64,000 nt of DNA from NCBI GenBank assembly GCA_016617785.1, contig JADILM010000001.1, positions 868,001 to 932,000 of the forward strand, written 5' to 3'. Each line of letters begins with the position of its first letter. Position 1 is the stretch's first letter. Source of the DNA: Sporobolomyces roseus (lineage: Eukaryota; Basidiomycota; Microbotryomycetes; Sporidiobolales; Sporidiobolaceae). The notes under the pieces were generated by a model that did no database searches, had not been told where the DNA came from, and saw only the letters and a program-made list of their open reading frames with translations. The translations under genes were made by a program, and so were the position numbers. Positions 11,505-23,068 of this stretch are shown in pieces.

Positions 11505-12764
11505 ATGACATCTTGGATCTCAACTCTCACTTCCCCATTCCGTTCAACTACTCAATCTTACCCAAAGTACATCTCTGCGGAAGAAGCGAAAGGAATAGAT
11601 GAAGAATTGATGGGAGAACATGGCGCTTTCTCGTTAGATCAAGTAAGTCCTCGTCTCCCTTCCCCCCCTCTCTCTCGAGACGAAGCTGACGGGTACTTGA
11701 ATGTAGCTGATGGAGTTGGCGGGACTGGCATGCGCTTTGGCAGTCACGAAACTTTATCCCCTCGGACCTACACTGCCTCACGATGAGAACGGAATCAAAC
11801 AGAAACGAACGAATGAGAGGATTCTCGTATGTTGCGGACCGGGGAACCAAGGTGGAGATGGCTTGGTCGCCGCGAGACACCTTTGTGGGTTTCTTCTTCT
11901 GAACTATCGAGTGAAAGGTTTTCGCTAATTTCGACGAATCGCGTCCTCTTCGCTCATCACAGACATGTTTGGTTACTCTCCTAGTATCTTCTATCCCAAG
12001 GTGAGTCTAGGTTGGCGCCGTGTAATCCTCACCTCTCTTGGGCAGCTGATCGCTGACAATGATCGCTTCACAGGAATCGAAAGGCGAAATCTTTGGCGTA
12101 AGTCCCCCTTCGTGCGCATCAAGCGAACCCTGATCGTGTTTACTGATCGTATCTTCGAACAATCTACAGCGACTCAAGCAACAATGCGTCAACCTCGACT
12201 TGCCATTGATTGCTCCTTCTCCCTCAGCAACTTCCTCCTTCCCCATGTCTCCCGATGCACAATCCATGGCCTTAAAGCGAGCACTCTCCCAGACCGACGC
12301 AGTGCTCGACTGCATATTTGGCTTCTCCTTCCATCCCCCAGCCCGAGAACCTTTCAAATGGGTCTTGCAAGCGTTCAAAGAAACCGACAAACGTATTTTG
12401 AGTGTTGATATTCCGAGTGGATGGGACGTCGAGGAGGGAAACGTCAATGATGGATTCGAACCCGATGCGATCTTGTCATTGACGGCACCGAAGAAGGGGA
12501 TCAAGGGATTCGTAGATGCTGGTGGGAAACATTATTTGGGTGGTCGATTCGTTCCCGAGTGAGCTTTCCCTCGTCTCTCTCTCTCTCCCCGGATTGAAGC
12601 GCGCACGATCATCTGTCGTCGTATCTCTGAGCCGAGACAAGACAAGTCGCTGACGAGTCGTTCTCTCGGTGAACAGTCAAATCCAAATCAAATACAACCT
12701 CGATCTCCCTCAATATCCTCCCGGTGGAGAGCAGGTTGTCGATATAACCATCAGAAAGACGTAG
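11505..12764 (+). CDS. NAXE: NAD(P)H-hydrate epimerase (YjeF_N)
   Basis: It epimerises damaged R-NAD(P)HX to the S form so that the partner dehydratase can repair it. Splicing from the ATG at 11505 gives a short Ser/Thr-rich leader ([15 protein letters not shown]), then [28 protein letters not shown], the signature [18 protein letters not shown] and [48 protein letters not shown] and HYLGGRFVP follow. These are the YjeF N-terminal motifs; no dehydratase domain is fused. The leader lacks acidic residues and may target mitochondria. A GTG-started extension from 11406 is open but has no ATG. The last exon ends at TAG 12762-12764. Confidence 0.93.
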
Positions 12765-13002
12765 ACCTGTCGTGCAATACTCTGGCTTGTCGGGTCTCGA
12801 ATATCGAGTCTCCAAATCGTCGATTTTACGTTGCGAAGCGGATCTTTTTTCTTCTGAATTTCGACGACACTGCTATGATACCGCCTATCTACTCAGGTCC
12901 AGCGACATAATCATGAAAGTCACTGCGAAATGTGAATAGCGATGGAGGCGAATACTTGAGATTTGGGAAAGTTGGTTCACCGCACTCTTCCACCTCTACG
13001 CG

Positions 13003-14646
13003 ATGCGACCTAGACCACCAGCGCAGAGTAGCTACCGAGTAGTATTGGGATCAACACCTCGACCGAGCCATGCTCTGCCATCCTCTCCTCGTTCATCTTC
13101 AACTTGCTCATCTCGCCGAAATGCTTCCTCAACCTCTCGACTCTCTGCCTGGACATCCGCACTCCCTACTCCATCCTCTACCTCTTCCTCTATCCTGACA
13201 ACTGGACGATCCTCAGTACGATTAGCGGATCCATTGAAATTACTCGGATCGGAAATGGGTTTCTTGAGGGATAACGTCTCTTCTCTACTCGGTTCAAGCC
13301 ATCCTACACTCGATACTATAGCGAAATACTACTTTCAAGCAGAAGGGAAACATGTCAGACCCATGATCGTACTCTTGATGAGCCAGGCAACGAATGGATC
13401 AAGTCCACTTTACTCTCAAATTAGGGATAGGGAACTCGACAAGGAACGACTGAGGAAGGAAGGCAAAGGTTTAGGGATCGACGAACCAATAAACGAAGAA
13501 GATATCTTACAAGATGAGAATCCATCCCTCGTTAAACGAACTACCGATTTCCTTAAAAACCCCCTCTCCGCTTTCTCTTCTTCCACTTCCACTTCCACTT
13601 CCACACCATCGTCCTCCTCCTCTTCTTCTTCCCTCGACATTCTCCCCACTCAACGGCGGTTAGCAGAAATCACCGAACTGATTCACGTGGCCTCTCTCCT
13701 CCACGACGATGTTATCGACGTAGCCTCTACCCGACGAGGTGCTCCCTCCGCCCCAAATCTCTTCGGCAACAAACTCTCTATCCTCGCCGGAGACTTCCTT
13801 CTCGCTCGAGCATCCCTCGCCTTGTCCCGATTAGGTTCGAACGAAGTAGTAGAATTGGTCGCTTCAGTATTGGCGAATTTAGTCGAAGGAGAAGTCATGC
13901 AAATGAAAGGGAACGTACCTACGAATTCGAATGCTACTTCAAGAGCAGGAGGAGGAGGACCTACACCAGAGATCTTTCAACATTACATGAGGAAAACTTA
14001 TTTGAAGACTGCTAGTTTGATTGCGAAATCTACGAGGGCTACGACAGTATTGGGAGGATGTGGGAGTAAACAGGGTTGGGTAGAGGGAGAGAAGATTAAA
14101 GACGCTGCTTATAATTATGGAAAGAATTTGGGAATCGCTTTTCAAGTATGTTGAACTCTCTCTCTCTTCGAGTCATCCAAGCTTGACCTGTCGACTCACG
14201 AACGAATCTCGATTTACAGCTTATTGATGATATGCTGGATTTCACTGCTACTGCAGCAGATTTGGGGAAACCTGGAGGAGGAGCGGATCTGAAATTAGGG
14301 TTGGCGACTGCACCGGCACTCTACGCGTGGGAGGAGTTCCCAGAATTGGGAGAGATGATCGAGAGAAAGTTTGCGAATGATGATGATGTCGAACGGGTGA
14401 TCTCCTCTTTTCTCTTGATTGCTATTCTTCTGGGTCGAATCGAGCTGACGTTGAAACGAAACGCTTTCCCATTAATCTTGTCAGGCTAAGAGCTTGATCC
14501 TTCGATCATCAGGAGCGACTCGAACGTATGCCTTGGCAGAGGAACACTCAAAATTAGCTATCGAAGCGCTACATCAATTGCCGGAGAGTGAAGCGAGGGA
14601 CGGGTTGGAGAAGATTGCGAAGGATGTCTTGACTAGGAGTAAATAG
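13003..14646 (+). CDS. COQ1: Long-chain trans-polyprenyl diphosphate synthase (ubiquinone tail)
   Basis: It extends farnesyl or geranylgeranyl diphosphate with isopentenyl units to make the ubiquinone side chain in mitochondria. The N terminus (MRPRPPAQSSYRVVLGSTPR...) is rich in Arg and Ser without acidic residues, as expected for a transit peptide. Family motifs include YYFQAEGKHVRPMIVLLMS, the first Asp-rich motif in HDDVIDVASTRRG, GNKLSILAGDFLLARAS, and the second Asp-rich motif LIDDMLDFT across an intron. KFANDDDVE and a short last exon ending VLTRSK follow. Between KHVRP and the first Asp-rich motif lies an extra charged and Ser-rich segment, about 75 residues, including a Ser/Thr microsatellite. 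Three coding exons are seen. Exact chain length cannot be told from sequence. Confidence 0.92.
13581..13604. repeat. TTCCAC hexanucleotide microsatellite in COQ1
   Basis: Four perfect TTCCAC units encode a Ser-Thr run, followed by a Ser-rich TCC/TCT stretch to about 13635. It sits in the Ser-rich insertion of the polyprenyl synthase and is a likely length-variable site. Confidence 0.85.
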
Positions 14647-14914
14647 ATGAGAGTGGGGCGAACTCGTAGATCTAGCTGCAGAGGGGGGAAATAGAGGATG
14701 GAGAGGATAGAGCGATATGAATATGATAAAAAAAAATGAACATATTCGTAGAACTTCTATAACACGAATGCGACTGTTGCTCGCGTTTAGCTAGGAGTGC
14801 GAGTGAGGACAATCGAGAGTTACGAAAGTTTGTTGCGAACCGCGACATTCTTTCTTCGGACGAGTCGTAGATTGCTTCTTCTCACTCAACTTGCCTCTGC
14901 TATTCCAGCTGAGC

Positions 14915-17900
14915 ATGGCAGTATCACCATACTCTAGCTCGTCACTCATCTCTCCGACCAAAGCCATCAATCATCGACCAACGTTAACGACGTTATTGAA
15001 CACCACTGATCTAACTGCTGCAACTTCCTCATTCAACTTGGGAGACGAGGGAAGGGATCACTCGATAGAGCTACCTGATGCACCTGAATTGAATCACGAG
15101 CTATTTCAAGGGGAGCAGTTTGATCCGAGCGAATTTCTACTCGGAAGGAGACACACCGGTTTAGAAGACTTGAGATCAGAGGTGAGCCTACCCTACTCTC
15201 TCTGTGGACTACTCTCAGCAGTACAGCTAGCTTTGAACGAGGTGGATTCGCTCAATTCAAGATTCAGCCTTCTCTCCCCCCCACTACTCACCTCTCTTAG
15301 CAAATCTCATACTGGATCAAAAAGGAGTGTACTGACTTCCTCTCTATATCAACCAGCTCCGTGCCTACCTCGCAACCCTTCGAACCTCGCTCATAGGAGT
15401 CATAAATCAAGAATATGAAGCTTTCATCGGATTATCTCTCGGACTCAAGCATGCCAACGTCGCTCATTCCCTTTCAACGATCAGAAGACCCGTCTTGTCA
15501 ATCCGGAGTGAAGTGACGAGAGTGAAAGGAGAATTGGACGAGATGAGGGAGGAAATGGCAAGGGTTTTACAGGAGAGGAAAGAATGTCGAGAGATGAAAG
15601 TCCTTATGAGGAGATTGTTGGCTACGGAAGAAGCCGTTGACAAGGTCGAGAGTATGTTACAGATTGGAGATGGAGAGAGGTCGAACCGAACGAGAGATAC
15701 CGACGAGTACGTTTCGAATTCCATCGTACTGCCGCTCGTACAACTATGCTAAAGTTTGGGGGTTTCGTGACGTACAGATCCGTCGATTCTCCAGCGAAAC
15801 GATTGGAACGAATAGCAGCAGAATATAATCACATGCTGTATCTCGTTTCTCGAGCTGGGAAATTACCTTTTATCGATTCGCTAGACAAGGTCAGTCAAAT
15901 CATTTCTTCGTATGAGTCACAATATACTGATTCTAGTCTATGCTCTACTGCTCTGCAGCGTATCTCTCGGATAACATCAGCTTTGCAACTCGACCTCTCG
16001 CAACTTCTCACAACGATCCTCTCCGCTCCACCTTCTTCCTCAGAATCCTATCAAGCCTACCTCGACGAGCTCACTTCCGCTTTGCAAACCTTTTCCTCCC
16101 TCGGTCTCATCCATCAAGCCGAAGAGATCATTCGAAAAACAGTTGTCAAACCTTTCCTCCTCAAAGCGATCAACCGAAATTCCCTCAGTAGCACCGAATC
16201 CTTCTCTTCGACCCCAGACTCGCCATCAGATCATTCCATACCTCCGGCGTATCGACTCTCGCCCTTGGATCAGCCCGTCTCTTTCAAAGAATCCGATTCT
16301 GGTCCTCTACTTCGACTTTACAATCTTCTCCTTCGCTTCATCTCTCAAGACTGCGGCACAATCCTCTCAATTGCTGAAAGATCCCTCTCCAGACCTCGAG
16401 GCGATTCTCATTCGAAATTAGCGATTGCGAATCGACGGAAACGGGAAGATCCAGCGAGGGAGCAAGAGGAGGATGAAGAGGATCGGGAGGTGGAAGGGTT
16501 TCAGATCTTGACAAACGTGATCGTGGATGAGATAGCTTCGAGATTGGTGGGAGAATTGGGAACAGTTATTTTCGCCGCCGGTCGTCCATCAGTATTCCAT
16601 CAAGTAGGCTTCCTTCCTCTTCTCCATGGGCACGTTCGACTGCAGATCTGATCATCGCTTGATACTTCGCAGAACTATCTCCTCACCACAGCTTTCCTCT
16701 CTCGGATTGAATCCCTCTGTCCAACAATTTCTCACCTCGAATCCCTCCGTTCACATCCACCCTATCAAGCACTCCTCAAACGTTTTCAACTACCCGTCTA
16801 CTTCCAACTTCGCTTCAAAGAATCCGTTTCACTCGTCGAAAGGGCTTTCGAGATTGGTCAAGCGTCGGGAGGTGGGAGTCAAGCGAGTGGATTCGTCATG
16901 AGTGAGAGTGAGGCTGTCTGGAACGCGATCAAGAGGAATTGGGACGATGAAGTTTGGTTGGAAGAAGTTGCGGGGAGGTTCTGGAGATTGACGCTACAGG
17001 TGAGTTTTCGAAATCGACTCTTGCGCTGAGAGGGAGATTTAGCTGATTTTGAGGAGGGACGTAGGTTGTCAGCCGATACAAGACTTGGATTAATGAGAAA
17101 GTACCGAGATACGTCTTGCCGGCTAGTTCGAGTAGTGCGAATCTCTCGGCGATGGGGAACACGAATAGTTCAAGAAGTTCGTTCGATGGTGATCGAGGTC
17201 GAGTGAGTCCCTTCTTTTCCTATCCTAGTTCTCTCGTCTTGATCTGACTTCGGCTTGGTATCTTTCCTTAGCTCACACCGAATCCGAACAATCGACCGGG
17301 CACCCCAAATCTCCTCAACGACGAAGCATCAGAAGAGACAGTCCTTCGACAATTGACGGTACTGATAGCGGATGCTCAATTGATGGAGAAGAAAGTCAAT
17401 GAACTGTTTGCCAAACGGATACAAGCGAGATTGCCTGGAGACGACCCGGATCAACCTGGTTCTGCTATAGGTGCGTTTCAGTCTCCTTTCTCCTCTGAGC
17501 CTCGGGGTCTGATCTTGTTCTACTGAGCAAATAGAGGTCATGCGGGAAGCTCTGTCGGCATTGACATCTATCATTCCTTCACTCTCTTCACAAATCACGA
17601 CGATCTTGATCAAACGATGCGCCGAACACCTCAAATTAGTTCGATCAGTCGCTTCACAAGTTCGTGCTTCGACTCGCAAGACAACGTCAGAACCGAGTTA
17701 CTTTGTGCACAACATCTTGAAGGACTTGAGAGGGTACCTGAGTGGACCTGGGAGAGTCGTAGAGGAAGAGTTGAGAGTGAGATGGGCTACTACAGTAGTC
17801 GACGATATCGCTGGTCGGTAAGCACTCTTTTCTCTTGGTATTAGATCACCCTGCTGTAAGACCTCGCGCTGATTCGACGATGCGTGTGATAGATACGCCG

Positions 17901-18163
17901 CCATCTTGTCTACTCAGAAGAAGACCGAGGATTCGTTGAGATGGTTAAAGAAGGGAAGACAAGGTCTATCATTCTTCGGTCGAGCCGCTTCTTCCACTCC
18001 AGAGGACGGATCGACAGACGACGATCGAGTCAAGATGCAGATGCAACTCGACGTCGAAACTCTCGGTGGAGATGCGAAGGAATTGGGAGTGGATGTCGAA
18101 GGGAGCGAAGCGTTCGCGGGGCTCAGGAAGGCGACGATTATTAACGATGAGGACAAGAAGTAG
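14915..18163 (+). CDS. COG2: Conserved oligomeric Golgi complex subunit 2
   Basis: Cog2 is part of lobe A of the COG tether for retrograde vesicles within the Golgi. The N-terminal region after splicing contains QFDPSEFLLGRRHTGLEDLR, then LRAYLATLRTSLIGVINQEY and EAFIGLSLGLKH. This matches the Cog2 N-terminal domain, in which a Phe-containing lead-in is followed by two helices and a long coiled coil (VTRVKGELDEMREEMARVLQ). The remainder is mostly helical with acidic and Ser-rich loops, as usual in this poorly conserved family. About nine introns are seen. The ATG at 14915 is the first in frame, and the stop is TAG at 18161-18163. The identity rests mainly on the N terminus. Confidence 0.8.
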
Positions 18164-18728
18164 AGGGCTTGTTTGAGGGTTCGTAGAAGGGCTAGAGGGA
18201 AGGACAGGAATTAAGTTGTGTTGTGCAGTTTTGTTTCGTAAATTTGCGGGCTTCTTCTTGTCAAGATACCCTAATTCCATGCTCATTTACTCTCGCAGAG
18301 TGTCAGATTCGCAGAGAGAGACTGCCTGGGGGCGGAGGAAAAGAATAGTATAATTGCGAAATGAAGCGAAGTCGAGGAAATCCAAATGAGGGGTTCCTTT
18401 CCTCCCGAATCTTCAACTTAATCATCAAAAGCGCTCCTGAACTCCACTCGACCCGACAGAACATTGCTCAGCAGCATCGGCTCAGCCTTTGGAGGCCGCG
18501 TCAAGTTTCGGCTCCAAACTTCAAACCCCTTCTAAAATACAGTCGATCACCCTTCGTATTGCACTGGGAATCACGTGGGTCGGCTTAGGATGTGATCAGT
18601 AGACTTGGCAGTAGTATGGCTTCAGCTGGAATGGAATCGCCTTACCTCTTTCTTTCCTTCCTTCATCTCACTTCGCTTCTTCCTCGTCACGCTCACGCCC
18701 AACTAGCACGCTCTCCAGCTTATACAAC
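18164..18728. promoter_or_regulatory. Intergenic and promoter of methyltransferase copy A, with CACGTG
   Basis: The 565-bp gap contains a pyrimidine-rich stretch just before the ATG and one perfect CACGTG palindrome at 18572-18577, about 150 bp upstream. CACGTG is the core site of bHLH factors such as Cbf1, which controls sulphur and methionine genes in yeasts. A single palindrome can occur by chance. No RNA gene was seen. Confidence 0.35.
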
Positions 18729-20567
18729 ATGACCTCATCGTACTCGTCTGGTCTCGAGCAATTGCGAGCGCTTCAAGCGCAGCTAAACGAGTTAATCAAT
18801 TCTTTCCCCACTACGAGTAAACTCCACTCTCTCGACACAGTAGGAGAGCCAAACACTACAAATCCACAAGATCCACGACTAGAGCAGCTTTCAGAGAAAC
18901 TCATTGAGATGCAGGCGCTGGTTCAAGGAGATCGTTTACCCTTTCAGAGAGCGTTTGAGGTTCGCTCCCTTTCTCTACGCCTTTCTCGTGCTCTCGCTGA
19001 TTCTCGAATTGAACAGTACCATATCCCTAGCTCGCTAAGAGTCGCTATCGAAGCTCACGTTGAGGAGAGTCTGCGAGAAGCTGGGAAGCCTTTGAGTGCT
19101 GAAGAACTTGCGAAACCAACTGGCATTGATTCGAGCAAGCTCGGTAAGTCTCCCGACTAAGCTCACTAAGAATTACACGCTCCGTCCTCGCGACGACTTC
19201 TTTTTCAAGCTGGACAGCGCGCTGAATCGGCTTTTGAAAACAGCCCGGATTCTCCGTTTTCTCGCAGTGTATCACATCTTCAAGGAGGTTGCGCCAGACG
19301 TCTTCGCTCGGAACCGATGTTCTTCGTCGCTTGATACTGGCAAGAGTGTTCAGGAGCTGAAGACGTGAGTTTACCCGCTCTTTCTCAGCTCGAGGAGGCG
19401 TTACACAGGAGACTGGTTCAACGCTTGTCATTCTTACAGGGATTCATCCGTAGCGTTCACTTCAGAGCAAGGCGGCGTTCCAGCTATCATCTCCCATTTC
19501 GCCGAAGAGGGAATGAGAGCAAATTCCTATTGTGCAGACTCGCTCCTATCGCCTGAATCAGAAGGAGAATTCGCCTTCTCTCGTGCGTACAATGGGGAGA
19601 AACTTTGGACATACTTCGGGAAAGAAGGAAACGAAGCGAAACAGAAGAGGTTCGGGTGTGCGATGGGAGCAGTAGGGAAGATCCTTGACCGCAACGAGAG
19701 TGTCGCCGACAAGGGTGAGTGTGTCCTAGACTCTACTCCGGGTCTCACTAATCCGTTGTCGCTTGATAGGGTTCCCGTGGAAGGAGCTGCCGGAGAACAG
19801 CACAGTTTGCGATGTCGGAGGTGGAAAAGGGGACATTTCCCTCGAGATCTCGAAGGTTATTCCGCATCTCAAGTTCGTCGTTCAAGATCAAGAGAAGACA
19901 ATCGAGAACGCGGCGAGACCAGTAGGCAATCGATTACATTCTCTCCTGCTCGTCCGAGCTAAGCGTTTCGTCTTTCGACAGTTCTGGAAAGAAAACGCTC
20001 CCGAGGCACTCGAAGATCGCGTTCAACTCATGCCACACGACATTCTCACTCCTCAACCTGTAGAAGGAGCCGCCGTCTATCTCATGCGACTTGTCCTGTT
20101 CGTCAACCGTTTTCTCGTTCTCGCACGCGACCCAGAGTTTCCGCTAATCAAGCTATCTGTCCTCGAGCAGTCACGGCTTCGTTGACGAGCGAGTGGTCCA
20201 GATACTCTCTCATCTGGCTCGAGCGGCCTCGCCATCGTCGAAACTGGTCATCATCGAGGCGTCCTACGAGAGCCTAGCTTCTCTCGATACTTTCCCTCCC
20301 AAATCAAACTATACCTATCTACTCGATATGCAACGTATGTCTCCCTCCCTCTCTCTCACAGCTCGACTCTACGCTGCTCAGCCTAGCTGATACTTGGCTT
20401 CACCGACAGTGCTCTCTGTGATCAATGTGCGAGAACGTTTGGAGCAACAATACGAATCTCTCGCTTCGACAGCTGGGTGGAAACTAGTCAAGACTTGGAA
20501 GACTGGAGAGAATGGAACTGATGGAGTGTTTCGTCACTACGAGTTTGACTTGAACAGGGGAGATTGA
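18729..20567 (+). CDS. SAM-dependent O-methyltransferase, tandem copy A
   Basis: This is a COMT-type (Methyltransf_2) enzyme, expected to methylate a hydroxyl on a small aromatic or secondary metabolite with S-adenosylmethionine. Spliced sequence runs from MTSSYSSGLEQLRALQAQL through the N-terminal dimerisation domain (SSLRVAIEAHVEESLREA). The SAM-binding glycine motif is VCDVGGGKGDISLEI with PHLKFVVQD, and the end is GVFRHYEFDLNRGD. The catalytic region reads LMRLVLHGFVDERVVQIL. The general-base His is kept, but the usual HDW is HGF. Intron 18960-19016 and at least six others match positions in copies B and C. No stop or frameshift breaks it, so it looks functional or recently diverged. The substrate is unknown. 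Confidence 0.85.
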
Positions 20568-20813
20568 GGGAATGAGAAAAGGAAACGGTTCGAAGGTCGA
20601 AAAGAAGAGCACGAGGCGAAAGTAGTCGGACAGGTACTGCATTGCAGTCGACTTCTTGTACTGGAGTCTCTAATTGCTCTCGTCAAAGCGAGCTGTACTG
20701 AGTCAATCACGCGCGAAGCGCTCTAAAGTCTCACTCCCCTCGCAATCTCCAACTTTCTGATTTCCTCCACTTTCCCTCTTTCTCCTCCTTTACTCACCCT
20801 TCAACCCACAAAC

Positions 20814-22652
20814 ATGACTACTCATCACTCGAGCGGTATCAAACAGCTTCTATCGCTTCAAGCTCAACTCAACTCTCTCATCTCTGCTTACTCGACCTCT
20901 GAATCTCCGAACCTTCGCTCTCTCGACGATATTGATCGGGATCACGACGACTCCTCTCCTCAAAATCCTAAACTCGAAGAGATCTCTGCAACTCTCCAGC
21001 ACCTTCTCGCTTTGGTCCACGGAGAACGTCATGCTTTCCTCAAGGCATTCGAGGTTCGTTAACTCTCTCGCGCCTCTCTCCCTAAACAGATTCACTTGCT
21101 GATCTTCTCGCTAGGGTCATAGTTTCACGTCACGGTCTCCTTGAGTGTCGCTGTCGAGGCTCATGTCGAGGAGAGTTTGAGGGAAGCTGCTGAAAGTGGA
21201 ATTAATTCTCTCAGTGCGGTCGACCTTGCGAAACCTACTGGTATCGATCCAGACAAGTTAGGTACGTTCACTTTCTTCTCTCACTGTCGATCTGTTCTGT
21301 AAGACGAGCGGCGAGTGCTTTCGAGCTGAATCACCTTTCGAACTTCGAAACAGCTCGTTCGCTTCGCTTGATCGCTGCATACCACGTCTTTGTCGAGACG
21401 GCACCAAGCACCTTCTCTAGGAATCGTTGCTCTTCCATTCTTGACACTGGCAAGAGTATCAAAGAATTGACCAAGTGAGCTCACTCGCTCCTTCCCTCTT
21501 CTTTTGCGTCTTCTTTTGCGAAAGCAGCAGAATTGACTGATCGGATCCTTCGCTGCGAATAGGGATCCTCTCGAGATGTACGCTTCGGAGAAAGGAGGCA
21601 TCGGGGCCGTCATCTGTCACTTCGCTCAAGAAGGGATGCGCGTCGGTTCTTACTCAACCGATGCGATTCTCCGTCCAAATGGTCCAACTGATCATGGTTG
21701 CTCTCGAGCCTTCAACGGAGACGACTTTTGGACCTTCCTCGCTCGGGAGGAGAACGAACGCTACAGAAAGAGATTCGCTTGTGCTATGCAAGTCGTTGGA
21801 AAAGCTGTGGCTCGCGGGGAGGGTGTCGTTACAGGTAAGCTGATCCCACAGGCAGTGTCGAATATCACTAACACTATACCCTTCTTCATAGGCTTCCCCT
21901 GGAAGGATCTACCCGAAGGAAGCACCATCGTCGACGTCGGAGGGGGAAAAGGTCAAGTCAGCAAAGCTATCGCAGAAGCTGTCCCTCACCTCAAATTCAT
22001 TGTCCAAGATCGGCCTGAAGTCATCGACACGAGTGCAATTCCCGTAAGCCGCTCTCATCGTTCGACTCCGGCTGAACGGTGCTGATGAATGCCAATTGTT
22101 CAGTACTGGGAAACGTCTGCTTCTCCAGAGCTCCGCGCTCGAGTGCAGCTCACCAGTCACGACTTCTTCACTGATCAACCAATCAAAGCTGCTGGAGCCT
22201 ACATCTTGAGGCATGTCATGTGAGTCAATGTTCGCGTCTTGTGTTGCTACCTTTCGCTGATTCAGAGCTATCCTTCGTCACAGCCATGATTGGCCCGAGG
22301 AGGAATCCATCAAGATCTTGTCTCAACTCTCGAAGGCTTCCTCCGAATCCTCCAAGCTGATCATCATCGAATCGTTCTTCGAAACTCTCGCCTCTCCTAA
22401 CGCTCCGATCACTGCGATGCCTTACTTGCTGGACATCCAAATGTGCGTGGCGCTTCTTCGACACTTTCTCGCAGTACACTCGTTGACGCGTGTCGTGCTC
22501 GCAGGCTGTCGATCGTTAACGCACAAGAACGTACTGAAGAACAATACAAATCTCTCGCTTCGCAAGCTGGATGGAAATATGTCAAGAGCTGGAAGACCGG
22601 GGAAAACAAGGAGGGAACATTCCGTCATTACGAATTCGAGAAAGACGTATGA
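20814..22652 (+). CDS. SAM-dependent O-methyltransferase, tandem copy B
   Basis: The second copy has the same layout: MTTHHSSGIKQLLSLQAQL, SVAVEAHVEESLREA and LAKPTGIDPDKL. The SAM site is IVDVGGGKGQVSKAI with PHLKFIVQDRPEVID. The catalytic segment IHDWPEEESIKIL has an intact HDW, and the end is GTFRHYEFEKDV. The first acceptor should be the ATAG before TTTCACGTC: the nearby CTAG seven bases earlier would introduce an in-frame stop. This choice restores EFHVTVSLSV, aligned with copies A and C. The start is 247 bp after copy A on the same strand, so it probably has its own promoter. The substrate is unknown, but conserved residues suggest an active enzyme. Confidence 0.88.
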
Positions 22653-23068
22653 GGGATTCATCAGAGAGAGGAAACCCAGCGAGCTCATTGTTCATTTCTG
22701 TACCCGTGACATTTACCTACGACCTGGATCAAGCCTGTTTTTTCATCGGTACACCACAGACTGGGACTGCCGTCTTCTGCTCTCTTGAAGCTCGTCGTTG
22801 TGATTTCGCTTCTTCGCTCGAGAGGCACGAGGAACCCTTCAACGATCGACTAGACTACTCTGTATGACGCTTCGCCTCTATTTTCAGCATGAAGAAGGGC
22901 CTGCTCCTGAAACATCACTACTTCACTTTGCGTAGGCAAAGCCGTTTGTCTTTAGATCTTGAAGTGTTCTATCAAGTCAGCATGCGGTTGCACGTTCGAA
23001 CCGATTCTTCACTTTCACTTTCTCCACCTCGAACCTCTCGAAAGCGTCTTCCACTAGACGGTCACACC
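22653..23068. other. Intergenic between methyltransferase copies B and C
   Basis: The 416-bp spacer contains only short frames without homology to the flanking enzymes, so it does not hide a fourth, decayed copy. It presumably carries the 3' UTR of B and the promoter of C. Confidence 0.4.

Noticed and set aside
21115..21130. Stop codon in methyltransferase copy B suggesting a pseudogene
   Set aside because: Using the ATAG acceptor a few bases further on removes the stop and restores the sequence conserved in copies A and C.
22660..23060. A fourth, decayed methyltransferase between copies B and C
   Set aside because: No frame in the spacer resembles any part of the three enzymes.
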